Assembly: GCA_902475435.1 (NCBI GenBank)
Contig: CABRZL010000003.1
Coordinates: 1 to 51,131, forward strand
Length of the DNA stretch: 51,131 nt
DNA from: an uncultured Eubacteriales bacterium
GTDB lineage: Bacteria > Bacillota > Clostridia > Oscillospirales > Oscillospiraceae
Direction: 5' to 3'
How positions within the stretch are numbered: the first letter of the stretch is position 1; every line of letters starts with the position of its first letter. This document shows positions 42,637 to 50,900 of this stretch, piece by piece. Under the pieces are notes generated by a model. The model was not told the DNA's origin, ran no database searches, and saw only the letters and a list, made by a program, of their open reading frames with translations. Position numbers and translations under genes: made by a program.

Positions 42637-42645
42637 TTTGTTTAA

Positions 42646-43896
42646 TTAACAGGCAGCGGCCTTACAGGCCTTATCTGCTTTGGTGAACAGCAGATAACCA
42701 ATGATAAATACCAAGACAAGCGCACCAACTCCAAGATTCTGGCTACCGCTGATTTGGGTGACTACCGCGATCAGGGTTGTACCCATAAAAGAGGCGCCTT
42801 TACCACAAATATCGAAGAGACCAAAATATTCACCAGATTTTTCCGGAGGAATAATTTTTCCAAAATAAGAGCGCGACAGGGCCTGGACGCCGCCTTGGAA
42901 CATGCCGACACATACGGCCAGCACCCAAAATTGCCACTGATAGGACAAGAAAATTGCAAAAATAGTAATGAAAGTATAAGCCACGATACAAATTTTAATC
43001 AAGGTCCCAGAATCATATTTTGCAGCTAACCGCCCAAAGATGATGGAACAGGGAAATGCGACGAACTGGGTTACCAACAAAGCAATCAACAGACCTTCTG
43101 TTGCCAGCCCTACAGCAGTGCCGTAGGCTACGGCCATATCAATAATTGTATATACGCCGTCAATGAAGAAGAAAAAAGCCAGCAAAAACAGAAAGATATG
43201 TTTTTCATGCCGAATGTTTTTAAAAGTACTCCAGAGGCGTTGAAAGCTCTGGCGGAAAGGATTTCCCTGTGCCTCTACATATTTATCTTGATGATAGGTT
43301 TTCAAAAGTGGGACTGACAGACAAATCCACCAGAGTGCTGTGAGAACAAATGCAATGGTCATCGCGGCGGTCATCGTGAGTCCCAGCTTGTCCGCAAACA
43401 GTACGATTACCAGACATGCAATGAATGGAATACAAGAACCAATATAGCCGAAGGCATAGCCTTGTGAGGATATGGTATCCATGCGTTTTTCCGTGGTGGT
43501 TTCCGGCAACATTGCGTCATAGAATACCAGAGAGGAGGAATAACTTACCTTTGCCAGTACAAAAATTACCAGGAAGGCCAACCAGCTCCAGGCAAAACCC
43601 AATAGCGCGCAGCTCACGGCACCAAGAATCAGGGATACAAGGAAGATAGGCTTTTTGTAATTCTTACGATCGGCCAGCGTGCCGAATACGGGGCCGATAA
43701 TGGCGGTAAGCAGTGTGGCAATAGAGCCTGCATATCCCCAATAGGCCAAGTAATCGGTGTCCGAGACCCCTGCGTTGCCAGCCAGAGCGTTAAAATAAAT
43801 GGGAATTAAAGTGGAAACCAGCATGGTGAAGGCAGAATTGCCTACATCGTAGAGAATCCACGATTTTTCCCGCTTGGTCAATTTCAATGCTTCCAT
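42646..43896 (-). CDS. MFS transporter, UMF1/Atg22-like family
   Basis: A 416-residue, twelve-helix major facilitator protein. The N-terminus KREKSWILYDVGNSAFTMLVSTLIPIYF and the later GGVQALSRSYFGKIIPPEKSGEYFGLFDICGKGASFMG are typical of the UMF1 group related to vacuolar Atg22. Bacterial members are thought to export small metabolites; the substrate is unknown. It follows the phospholipase-like gene by 23 bp, so they are probably co-transcribed. The ATG has AGGAGG upstream. Confidence 0.88.
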   Translation of the reverse strand: MEALKLTKREKSWILYDVGNSAFTMLVSTLIPIYFNALAGNAGVSDTDYLAYWGYAGSIATLLTAIIGPVFGTLADRKNYKKPIFLVSLILGAVSCALLGFAWSWLAFLVIFVLAKVSYSSSLVFYDAMLPETTTEKRMDTISSQGYAFGYIGSCIPFIACLVIVLFADKLGLTMTAAMTIAFVLTALWWICLSVPLLKTYHQDKYVEAQGNPFRQSFQRLWSTFKNIRHEKHIFLFLLAFFFFIDGVYTIIDMAVAYGTAVGLATEGLLIALLVTQFVAFPCSIIFGRLAAKYDSGTLIKICIVAYTFITIFAIFLSYQWQFWVLAVCVGMFQGGVQALSRSYFGKIIPPEKSGEYFGLFDICGKGASFMGTTLIAVVTQISGSQNLGVGALVLVFIIGYLLFTKADKACKAAAC

Positions 43897-43919
43897 GTCG
43901 TGTTTTACCTCCTTATGGT

Positions 43920-44708
43920 CTAGGCTTCCCCAAAGGTATGATCAAAGCCGGGTCCAAGGTCCGCAGTGCCGTTCATATAACCATCCAGTTGAGGGAACAG
44001 AACTTTAGACAAGTTCAGTGCGTCTTGATAGTGTTCAAACAAAATCTTGTCGCTATCAACACAGGACGGGTTTTGTTGAAGTGGGACAAACATGTCGCCC
44101 AATTCACTGTGACCGGCCAGCTTCATACCACAGAGGAGAACCTTTCGCTTTGCGCCTGAAGCAATTAGCATATTTAAATAAAATACCATGGATTTTTCCG
44201 TTCGATAGAGTTGCTTTGCAGACAGCGGAGGATAAAAGGGAGCGATGATTGAGGCAGAAATAGAAGAAGGATGCAGGTGGGACGTAACTCTATGCTTGAC
44301 GGGATCCAAACCGTCAAGTTCCATCAAGTACCGATCAAAGGAAGACTCAATTGCGCTATGGCTTACGCCCTCTTTTTCTTTTTGACCGACATAGGGATGA
44401 CACTCCCGATCCAGAATGAAATGGCACAGAACGCCATAGAGATAGGAAAGCGAAGCTTCGCGCTGAGATGCGTTTTGCGCTGTCTTTACAAACTGTGAAA
44501 AAAAGTCGCGACCGGTGCGTTCATGGCTTTGACAGCCAAGTTGATTAATCGTGTTTTTCCTGAATGGTTTATAATAAAACAATAAATCTGGCCCATGAAC
44601 GCCAAAATCAAAGAGATCACAATGAGATTCTATGATATGTTGCATTTCTGGCGATAATGACATGAGAACATCCCGGCCAAACCGGTAATGTGCATAAGTG
44701 GTGGGCAA
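43920..44708 (-). CDS. Zinc-dependent phospholipase C-like protein
   Basis: A 262-residue protein of the zinc-dependent phospholipase C/nuclease fold (PF00882-like). The metal ligands are visible as MPTTYAHYRFG at the N-terminus, FDFGVHGPDLLFY, LCHFILDRECHPYV and GVSHSAIESSFDRYL. No signal peptide is present, so unlike secreted alpha-toxin relatives it should be cytosolic. Clostridia have many such short forms of unknown substrate. The start is TTG at 44708, with AAAGGAG ahead. It is the first gene of a pair with the MFS transporter. Confidence 0.82.
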   Translation of the reverse strand: MPTTYAHYRFGRDVLMSLSPEMQHIIESHCDLFDFGVHGPDLLFYYKPFRKNTINQLGCQSHERTGRDFFSQFVKTAQNASQREASLSYLYGVLCHFILDRECHPYVGQKEKEGVSHSAIESSFDRYLMELDGLDPVKHRVTSHLHPSSISASIIAPFYPPLSAKQLYRTEKSMVFYLNMLIASGAKRKVLLCGMKLAGHSELGDMFVPLQQNPSCVDSDKILFEHYQDALNLSKVLFPQLDGYMNGTADLGPGFDHTFGEA

Positions 44709-45067
44709 GCAGGATCACTCCTTTCTATCAAAACTTTACCATAGATATTCTAGAATAGCAATGTAAAATCTTCCTGCTGTAATATGTAAAGTGCAGGGAA
44801 AAGTGCTGTTAAACGGAGTTTAGCCCATGGCGGAAAGGAGGGATAAGTTTGTTCGACAGATATTGACGTGGGGCACGGTAAAGACCGTGCCCCACAAATT
44901 TGTTGCGTTTTCCATATTGGGTCCTTGAAGATGAATACTCTATTTTGTTATGATACAGCCCGTTCGTTTCACTAGCCACAGATCATCTTATGGAAATAGG
45001 AAAAATCTGCTTGGCCAATAGCGGGAATGGTCGGCCATCCGGCACTAGTCCGTCCTCCGCTCATCTG
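44709..45067. other. Intergenic stretch with an isolated hairpin
   Basis: No credible gene is seen in these 359 bp. A perfect 12-bp stem (GTGGGGCACGGT and complement, 44868-44895) is followed on the plus strand by AAATTTGTTGCGTTTT, although no plus-strand gene precedes it. It may end the flavoprotein transcript from the other side. The phospholipase-like gene promoter should lie near 44740-44760. Confidence 0.4.
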
Positions 45068-46996
45068 TTATATGGAAATTGCTGTAGAGAATGCAGCTCG
45101 AATTGCTTTTTGTACGTTAGCAGCCTTGTCACAGTCGCCAATGGTATAAAGCCGGTAGGCGGGGTCATACAGCGCGGTTGCATCGGCCTGACGGGGACGC
45201 ATACCGGCAGCCATAACCACACTGTCACAGGGAAGCGTGTGGGAAGCGCCATCCTGATCGGTGTAGGAGATGCCTTCAGCAGTGATGCTGGTGCAGCGTC
45301 CGCCAGTGACAGTCTTCAGATTGTCATGATAGCCCATATTCCGGATCAGGCGGTTTTTATAGGAGGCGGAGGCGTCTGCCAGGATCTTTTCCTGCATCTC
45401 CAGCACGGTGACGTCGTGTCCCTGTTGCACCAGATGGAGGGCCGTTTCACAGCCCACCTGGCCGCCGCCGATGATTACAACGGATTTCCCCAGGCCGGCC
45501 TCATGGCCGTAGACGTCGCAGGCCGGAACGGCAGTGTCTGCACCAGGAATCGGAAGAATCAGTGGTGTGGCGCCCAGAGCGGCGATGACCACTTCATAGT
45601 TTTCCTCCACCAGCAGCTCCCGGGTGGCTTTGACTCCCAGTCTGCATTCAATAGCGGCCTTCCCCACCTGTGCGATGAGCCAGTTCTTATATTTGGCCAG
45701 AGAATGCTTGAACTGAGCGTAGTCAGCAAAGTTCAGCTGGCCGCCCAGCACGTCCCTTTCCTCAAAGAGTGTGACCCTATGGCCCCGCCGAGCGCAGGTG
45801 AGTGCCGCCTGCATACCGGCAGGCCCACCGCCTACTACCGCAACCTTTTTCAGCGCTTTGGGTGGCGTATCGATTTTATCCAGCACATGTTCAATGCCCA
45901 TAACCGGGTTGACCGTACAGACAAACGTGATACCGTCGATACAGGCGGAATCATGACAGCGCATACATTTGACGCAGGGAACCACATCTTCACCCCGGTT
46001 TTCGTAGGCCTTTGTGCCCAGATTTGGGTCTGCCAGCCAGCCTCGGGCCATGGAAATCAGATCCGCTTTTCCCTCGGCGATGGCGGACTCCATCTCGTCC
46101 AGGTCCTGATAGCCGCCGATGGTCAGCACAGGAATCTTGGCGCCGCTTTCCTTGATGCGTTGGGCCATCCAGAGATTGGGCGTGTCCGGCTCAAAACTCA
46201 TACAGTGGGCCTGCCAGCCGGTGCCGGCATGGACGTGCAGAATGTCTGCGTGACCCTCCACAATCTTCGCCATTTCGCAGGCATCGTCGATGGTAAATCC
46301 AGCTCCTTTGGGCAGCTCGCCGGACATGCGAAGCTCGACGAGAAAATCCTTTCCGGCGGCCTCGTGGATGGCGTCGCAGCATTCATTCAGGAATCGCAGG
46401 CGGTTCGCCAGACTCTGGGGGCCATATTCATCAGAGCGCTTGTTGGTGCGAAGACTCAGAAAACCGCCGAACAGACCCATGTCATAAGCCATATGCAGCA
46501 TACACATGTCGTAACCGATGCGCTTGAGAATCTTCACCTGATCCTGGAGGTTTTGCTTGATGTCCGCCAGCATTTCCTTGGTCAGCTCCTTGGTGGGCTG
46601 ACCGGGAACCATGCCCGGACCAGGCACCATCAGTCCGCCGGAGACATAATAGCCTGCTTCCTTTGTGGCTGCCTGGATCTCCATGGAGGCTTTGGCACCG
46701 TAAAAGTGGATGGCGTCTGCCAGCTGGGCCAAATAGTGCTGGCTGTGGCCGATGTAGAGGTCATAGGCCATGTGATCATTGTCGGGGGTGACAGGATAGG
46801 CGCCGGTGCCGGAGCAGGTCACCACAGCGGCGCCGCCCTTGGCTTTATTTGCATAGTGCGTAATGATGGCCTCAGTGGGGTAGAGTTCTCCTCCCTGGAG
46901 CGCGTGCAGACCCATGGGGGCTGTAAACAGCCGGTTCCGGAACACCACGTTCCCCACTTGGAAGGGGGAAAGCAGATGTTTATAGCGATTGACCAT
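45068..46996 (-). CDS. Old Yellow Enzyme-type FMN/FAD/Fe-S oxidoreductase (dienoyl-CoA/enoate reductase family)
   Basis: A 642-residue flavoprotein of the 2,4-dienoyl-CoA reductase/enoate reductase/BaiCD group. Residues 1-330 form the FMN barrel (LTIGGYQD, LISMARGWLADPNL). Then comes a cysteine-rich Fe-S segment, and from about 375 a FAD/NAD part with VAVVGGGPAGMQAALTCARRGH and VVIIGGGQVGCETALHL. Two departures are visible. The usual HxAHGYL catalytic segment reads HMAYDMG. The Fe-S cysteines run C-x2-C-x2-C-H-x3-C-x7-C rather than C-x2-C-x3-C-x11-C. It should reduce activated C=C bonds; the substrate is unknown. The ATG at 46996 has GAGGAG upstream. Confidence 0.9.
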   Translation of the reverse strand: MVNRYKHLLSPFQVGNVVFRNRLFTAPMGLHALQGGELYPTEAIITHYANKAKGGAAVVTCSGTGAYPVTPDNDHMAYDLYIGHSQHYLAQLADAIHFYGAKASMEIQAATKEAGYYVSGGLMVPGPGMVPGQPTKELTKEMLADIKQNLQDQVKILKRIGYDMCMLHMAYDMGLFGGFLSLRTNKRSDEYGPQSLANRLRFLNECCDAIHEAAGKDFLVELRMSGELPKGAGFTIDDACEMAKIVEGHADILHVHAGTGWQAHCMSFEPDTPNLWMAQRIKESGAKIPVLTIGGYQDLDEMESAIAEGKADLISMARGWLADPNLGTKAYENRGEDVVPCVKCMRCHDSACIDGITFVCTVNPVMGIEHVLDKIDTPPKALKKVAVVGGGPAGMQAALTCARRGHRVTLFEERDVLGGQLNFADYAQFKHSLAKYKNWLIAQVGKAAIECRLGVKATRELLVEENYEVVIAALGATPLILPIPGADTAVPACDVYGHEAGLGKSVVIIGGGQVGCETALHLVQQGHDVTVLEMQEKILADASASYKNRLIRNMGYHDNLKTVTGGRCTSITAEGISYTDQDGASHTLPCDSVVMAAGMRPRQADATALYDPAYRLYTIGDCDKAANVQKAIRAAFSTAISI

Positions 46997-47192
46997 AGAA
47001 AACACTCCTCGATCAAAAAATTAGATACCTTAATTATAGAGAAAAAAATAGGGGGAATCAACGTGTAAAACCGATTGATTCCTCCCATATGTATTCTTTT
47101 GGGGAAATTTTCAGCGGGCAGAACCGTTGACAGACCGAGTTGAATAGGGTATCATGAGCGCAAACATTCAACATGGAAGTGAGGAACTTTAC

Positions 47193-48041
47193 ATGAAAAG
47201 TGTGATGCTGCTGGAGGGGGGCTCCTATCGTGGGATTTATACCTCTGGCGTATTAGATGTATTTATGGAGCATGATGTGTATCCGGACTGCGTGGTGGGA
47301 GTTTCAGCGGGAGCGCTCAACGGGTTGGGCTATGTGGCAAAACAGCCGGGGCGCAGCAAAAATATTGTACTGAATTATGGCCTGGATCCGCGATATGTGG
47401 GGACAAAGGCGTTGCGATCTGAACATAATCTGGTTGGGTTTGATTTTATTTTGCGCCAAACACAAGAGATATACCCGTTTGATAAAGAGACGTTCTATCA
47501 TAGTGGAATGAAGTTCTATGCTGCGGTAGTGAACTGTGACAGCGGAGAGCAGGAATACATAGACCGAGATGAAACAGAGGACATTCTGGCGGCGATAGCA
47601 GCTTCTTCTTCAATGCCATTTTTATGTAGAAAAGTTAAAATAGGCGGGCAGGAATATTTAGACGGAGGTACCGGAAGGCATCTGCCGCTGGATTTTTTGC
47701 GACAGCATCCGGAATATGATCGTGTAGTAGTGGTATTAACCCGGCGAATTACCTATCGGAAAAAGCCGATGGGTGGTGCCATACGTAATTTGGGCAAACG
47801 GCTTTATCACAGCTACCCCAAATTGCTGGATAATATCCTTCAGGAAGCAGATCTTTATGCCAAAGAACGGATGGAATTAGAGCAGATGGAACGCGAAGGA
47901 CGAGCCCTGGTTATTCAGCCAAAAGAAGAGCTCGGAATTGGGCGTTTAGAGCGGGATATCAATAAACTTCGCCAGGGATATGAGACCGGTCGACAGGATG
48001 GTATGCGATATCTAAAACAGGTACAAGAATATTTGAGATGA
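47193..48041 (+). CDS. Patatin-like phospholipase
   Basis: A 282-residue acyl hydrolase with a Ser-Asp dyad. The oxyanion motif LEGGSYRGIYTSGVLD, nucleophile GVSAGALNG (Ser near residue 40) and catalytic DGG in EYLDGGTGRHLP are all present. It matches the short bacterial patatin group (RssA/YjjU-like). There is no signal peptide. The start at 47193 has GTGAGGAA upstream; an earlier in-frame ATG at 47154 lacks one. It is divergent from the flavoprotein gene and convergent with the SnoaL-like genes. Confidence 0.92.
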   Translation: MKSVMLLEGGSYRGIYTSGVLDVFMEHDVYPDCVVGVSAGALNGLGYVAKQPGRSKNIVLNYGLDPRYVGTKALRSEHNLVGFDFILRQTQEIYPFDKETFYHSGMKFYAAVVNCDSGEQEYIDRDETEDILAAIAASSSMPFLCRKVKIGGQEYLDGGTGRHLPLDFLRQHPEYDRVVVVLTRRITYRKKPMGGAIRNLGKRLYHSYPKLLDNILQEADLYAKERMELEQMEREGRALVIQPKEELGIGRLERDINKLRQGYETGRQDGMRYLKQVQEYLR

Positions 48042-48045
48042 GTAA

Positions 48046-48080
48046 AACTCGCCGGAAGGGCTTTATCCTTCCGGCGAGTT
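48046..48080. terminator. Bidirectional terminator between patatin and SnoaL-like genes
   Basis: A perfect 14-bp stem (AACTCGCCGGAAGG and complement) with a 7-nt loop sits between convergent genes, 4 bp from each stop. It is followed on the plus strand by CGATTATTT. Confidence 0.8.
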
Positions 48081-48083
48081 CGA

Positions 48084-48829
48084 TTATTTCCGCTTTGTAT
48101 AAGTATTATTATCATCCATGGTGACATAAGGCACGGGCCAGGGAACCGTATCCTGTACCGGCTGAATGGGAGTCCAATCCTTATGAAGCGGCCCTGGATC
48201 CTGAAGACGCTGGTCCTTTTTAGGAGGCATGGCGTCGGCTGGAGGCGGAGGGGGCGGGTTTTTCAACATTTCATATTTGCTGTGGGCCCAGTTGATATCA
48301 TCCAGATTGCCGAAAATATCAGGGCAAACTTGTTCATGGAGGAACAGCCACCGTCCGTCTTCGAATACGAAATCTGCCCCATACCGTTCCCAGAGGTAAG
48401 CACAACGCTTTTTCTGATTGCCGTTGAGGGTGGAATAAATCAGGCCGGGGGTCAAAAAGTAGGCTCGTGCAGTTTGTCCGTCATCTGCGACTTCAATAAT
48501 ATCGGTGACCAGCGTGTGACAGATACTTCGCTGAGAGGACGGGGATCCATACCGCCCACTTGCGGATAAATTTCATAAATTTGCGTAAAACGCTGAAAAC
48601 AAGCTGCGTCATAGCAGGTAACAGAGCCATACCAGACATTTTCAAAGCCTCTCCATCGACCAAAAGCATGGGCCCAAGAGCATTCGTCTCGGCGGGACCA
48701 GATGGTTCCCCACTCTTCTTTGGCAAAGGATTTGCCGTGGAGATAGCTGTGACGCGCATGAATATTTTCGGCCTGCTGAGAGCCTACCGCATTATGAATG
48801 CGCTGTGATAAAGAAAGATGTGTTTTCAT
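48084..48829 (-). pseudogene. SnoaL-like protein, frameshifted (third of three)
   Basis: The first frame, from the ATG at 48829, gives an N-terminal SnoaL-like half (SQQAENIHARHSYLHGKSFAKEEWGTIW onward, up to GGMDPRPLSE). The second half, from about 48515 to the stop at 48084, lies in another frame and reads HTLVTDIIEVADDGQTARAYFLTPG, then YGADFVFEDGRWLFLHE. Together they match the two intact neighbours along their length, so a small indel near 48515-48528 has broken the gene, unless it is a sequencing error. The start overlaps the stop of the preceding gene (TGATG) with GGAGG upstream. The C-terminal tail is proline-rich (PPPPPP). Confidence 0.75.
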
Positions 48830-49584
48830 CAGTAAGGCCTCCATTCATTGTGTACTCCGGCGGGGCAACAACCGTGTTCATCCGAATAGCTGTAGTATGC
48901 TTCTGGGGCCGGTGGGAAACTATCGCTCCAGTTATAAGTGGGATCGTGAGCGGTCATTTTTATGGTGGGTTCTCCAAACAACTGTTCCATGAAGTTGCTG
49001 TTGGGTTCCTCAAATACCGGTTGATTTGCCACTGCATCGCCGGGTGTTACAATGATGTCAGGAGCGTCCACCACTCGCCAGATTTTCCAAACACCATCTT
49101 CTTTCATAAAATCAGCGCCGATTTTTCCGCAGACCCAATGGGCACTGGCGGTACCGTCTCCATTGGGATCCGTGCGCTGGCCGATGGAGTACCAGAGCCC
49201 CTGGGCCGTTTTTCCGTCGCCTGCAATTTCTACCAATGCGGTGGAGAGTGGAGCCGCAATCATAGAACCATATCCCAGGTTTTCGATACAGTTTTTAACA
49301 TTGGGGTTGTGCTTGCAGATTGCATCCAACTGCGCTTGGCGAAGATTTCCGTGTTGGCCAACGTACCAGGCAGAGATGTTGTCAAGGCCTACGTAGAACC
49401 CCCAGTTAGAGCCGAAGACAGCCGTTTTTTTATGTTCCGGTTTCTGAACCCAAAGGGTTTCAAGCTCTTCCCGGCGCATATCCTGCATATAAAAGTATGC
49501 ACGACGTGCCATCAGGTCTTTTACTTCCTCCATGTCCCAGACACGGCGGATCTGTTCGTCATCAGAAAATACTTTAGTGTTCAA
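48829..49584 (-). CDS. SnoaL-like (NTF2-fold) protein, second of three
   Basis: A 251-residue protein with an NTF2-fold SnoaL-like core. A leading helix (VWDMEEVKDLMARRAYFYMQ), a middle strand set (PLSTALVEIAGDGKTAQGLWYS) and the late GADFMKEDGVWKIWRV hairpin follow the usual order. After residue 180 there is a C-terminal extension with EPTIKMTAHDPTYNWSDSFPPAP. NTF2-fold proteins include bile acid dehydratase BaiE, ketosteroid isomerases and polyketide cyclases, so a lyase or isomerase role is possible. The start is TTG at 49584, with AAGGAGG ahead, 3 bp after the upstream gene's stop. Confidence 0.78.
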   Translation of the reverse strand: MNTKVFSDDEQIRRVWDMEEVKDLMARRAYFYMQDMRREELETLWVQKPEHKKTAVFGSNWGFYVGLDNISAWYVGQHGNLRQAQLDAICKHNPNVKNCIENLGYGSMIAAPLSTALVEIAGDGKTAQGLWYSIGQRTDPNGDGTASAHWVCGKIGADFMKEDGVWKIWRVVDAPDIIVTPGDAVANQPVFEEPNSNFMEQLFGEPTIKMTAHDPTYNWSDSFPPAPEAYYSYSDEHGCCPAGVHNEWRPY

Positions 49585-49587
49585 TGT

Positions 49588-50331
49588 TCAGACCTCCTTC
49601 TCGTATCCATAGCTGAAGGTGTCAGCAAATGTTTCATACGGTTCCGGCAGCCTCGGAAGCTTTGCCAAGGGGCGGTCGGGGGTATAGTACTCCCGGAGCG
49701 TGACTTTAATCGTTGGTTCCGGTAAAGTGGCATGTTTCATAGCGGCAAAAGCAGGAAGTGCGGGAAATGGCTTTTGAGGCTCTGCCCAGTTTTGGCCGCA
49801 GAGACATTTAATGTCTTCCAGGTATTGGAGATGCCAGATTTTCCAGGCGTCATTTTCATATATAAAATCTACTGCAAACACGCCGAAAGTCCAGTAAGAT
49901 ACAGGACCGGCCTCGGTGACATCGGCCTTGGAACCCTGAGAGTACCAGATGCCTTTTGCAGTTTTCAAATCGTCGGCCAATTCGATGACCGGAGTTCCCA
50001 GCGGTTTGACATCAAAATCTCCGATGCCGTATAGAGTTTTATCATCTTGATTTCCAAGCTGGTCCGGGAGATCTTCTTTTAAGAGTTTTGCCTTCAATGC
50101 AGTATTTTGATCGATGGCAGAAAACCAGCCGGCAATGGCCTCCCGGCCTACATACCAGCCGTTGTTGAGTCCCATAGAGACGTTTGAACGATTACTCCAA
50201 TAGGTATCGAACATAGTGCTTTCTCGCTTGAGCAGGAAACTGACTGCATAGCGACCCATGAGATTTTTAATTTCTCGGCGTTCCTCCCATCGGCCCACCA
50301 GCTCTTCAGCGGAAAGTGCGGCTTTCTTCAT
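49588..50331 (-). CDS. SnoaL-like (NTF2-fold) protein, first of three
   Basis: A 247-residue paralogue of the following gene, with REIKNLMGRYAVSFLLKRE, GTPVIELADDLKTAKGIWYSQGSKAD and FAVDFIYENDAWKIWHLQYL in the same order. Its C-terminal extension reads EPTIKVTLREYYTPDRPLAKLPRLPEPYETF. The conserved EPTIK in the tail of both intact copies suggests a family-specific region beyond the NTF2 fold. It leads the three-gene run and has GAAAGGAAGG before its ATG. A GGCC-rich hairpin lies just upstream, near 50350-50366. The substrate is unknown. Confidence 0.78.
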   Translation of the reverse strand: MKKAALSAEELVGRWEERREIKNLMGRYAVSFLLKRESTMFDTYWSNRSNVSMGLNNGWYVGREAIAGWFSAIDQNTALKAKLLKEDLPDQLGNQDDKTLYGIGDFDVKPLGTPVIELADDLKTAKGIWYSQGSKADVTEAGPVSYWTFGVFAVDFIYENDAWKIWHLQYLEDIKCLCGQNWAEPQKPFPALPAFAAMKHATLPEPTIKVTLREYYTPDRPLAKLPRLPEPYETFADTFSYGYEKEV

Positions 50332-50444
50332 AATAACCTTCCTTTCATCCGGCCTGAAGGCCGGTTTCTACTATTATGATAGGAGAAAATGGATGAGGCC
50401 GCAATTGCCAAAAAGCAAAAGAACATCATCAAAAACAAAAATAT

Positions 50445-50468
50445 CCCCGAAGAGCATACTCTTCGGGG
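50445..50468 (-). terminator. Terminator of the XRE regulator gene
   Basis: A perfect 10-bp stem (CCCCGAAGAG and complement) with a 4-nt loop is followed on the minus strand by ATATTTTTGTTTTTG. It begins 6 bp beyond the regulator's stop. Confidence 0.88.
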
Positions 50469-50473
50469 CCTGG

Positions 50474-50764
50474 TCACCGCTGACGCATGGCTACGACCAG
50501 CTGGCGTAAAGCTTGCTGTTGTGATTCAGTCAGGCCGGTTAAATCCAAGCTGTTGTCATTTTTTGTGTTGCAACCCAGCAAATAGTCTGTAGATACCTTA
50601 AAGATTCGGGCAATTGATAAAAGCACGTCATAAGAAGGCATTCGAAGATCAGTTTCATAGGCGGAAATTACTGATTTTGTAAGCCCCAGACGCTGTGCCA
50701 GTTGCTGCTGGGTTATATGTTCTTGCCGGCGCAGTTGCCGAAGACGGGAGCCAAAGTCAACCAT
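50474..50764 (-). CDS. XRE-family helix-turn-helix regulator
   Basis: A 96-residue DNA-binding protein. The Cro/C1-type HTH covers about residues 4-60 (RLRQLRRQEHITQQQLAQRLGLTKSVISAYETDLRMPSYDVLLSIARIFKVSTDYLLG). A short helical tail (LTESQQQALRQLVVAMRQR) could help it dimerise. The start at 50764 has AGAAGG upstream; the earlier in-frame starts do not. It is divergent from the lipoprotein gene at the right edge and could control it, or the SnoaL-like genes downstream. Confidence 0.9.
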   Translation of the reverse strand: MVDFGSRLRQLRRQEHITQQQLAQRLGLTKSVISAYETDLRMPSYDVLLSIARIFKVSTDYLLGCNTKNDNSLDLTGLTESQQQALRQLVVAMRQR

Positions 50765-50834
50765 ATCAAAACCTTCTTTCATATATAGTGTACCCAACAG
50801 AAGGATTTAAATGGTTGATTAAGTATTTATATAG

Positions 50835-50869
50835 TTGATTTTTGAAGATGAGTGTGATAAGATAGGTCC
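50835..50869 (+). promoter_or_regulatory. Promoter of the right-edge lipoprotein gene with GTTGATT repeats
   Basis: TTGATT, 17 bp and TAAGAT point at the lipoprotein start. The heptamer GTTGATT occurs twice, at 50814-50820 and 50834-50840, exactly 20 bp apart, with the second copy overlapping the -35 box. The divergent XRE regulator is an obvious candidate binder. Confidence 0.5.
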
Positions 50870-50900
50870 CAAGAGCGAAACCGCGGAGGGAATTATCCTT

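Noticed and set aside
44827..44928. A 33-codon plus-strand frame (MAERRDKFVRQ...) beside a hairpin
   Set aside because: Its middle is simply the translated hairpin, it has no good ribosome site at the right distance and no family resemblance.
44990..47068. A 692-codon plus-strand frame opposite the flavoprotein gene
   Set aside because: It is the antisense shadow of the flavoprotein, which has complete motifs and a good ribosome site; the plus-strand frame shows no recognisable domain.
48805..49725. A 306-codon plus-strand frame opposite the SnoaL-like genes
   Set aside because: Antisense shadow of two genes with clear homology to one another; its composition is atypical and no domain is visible.
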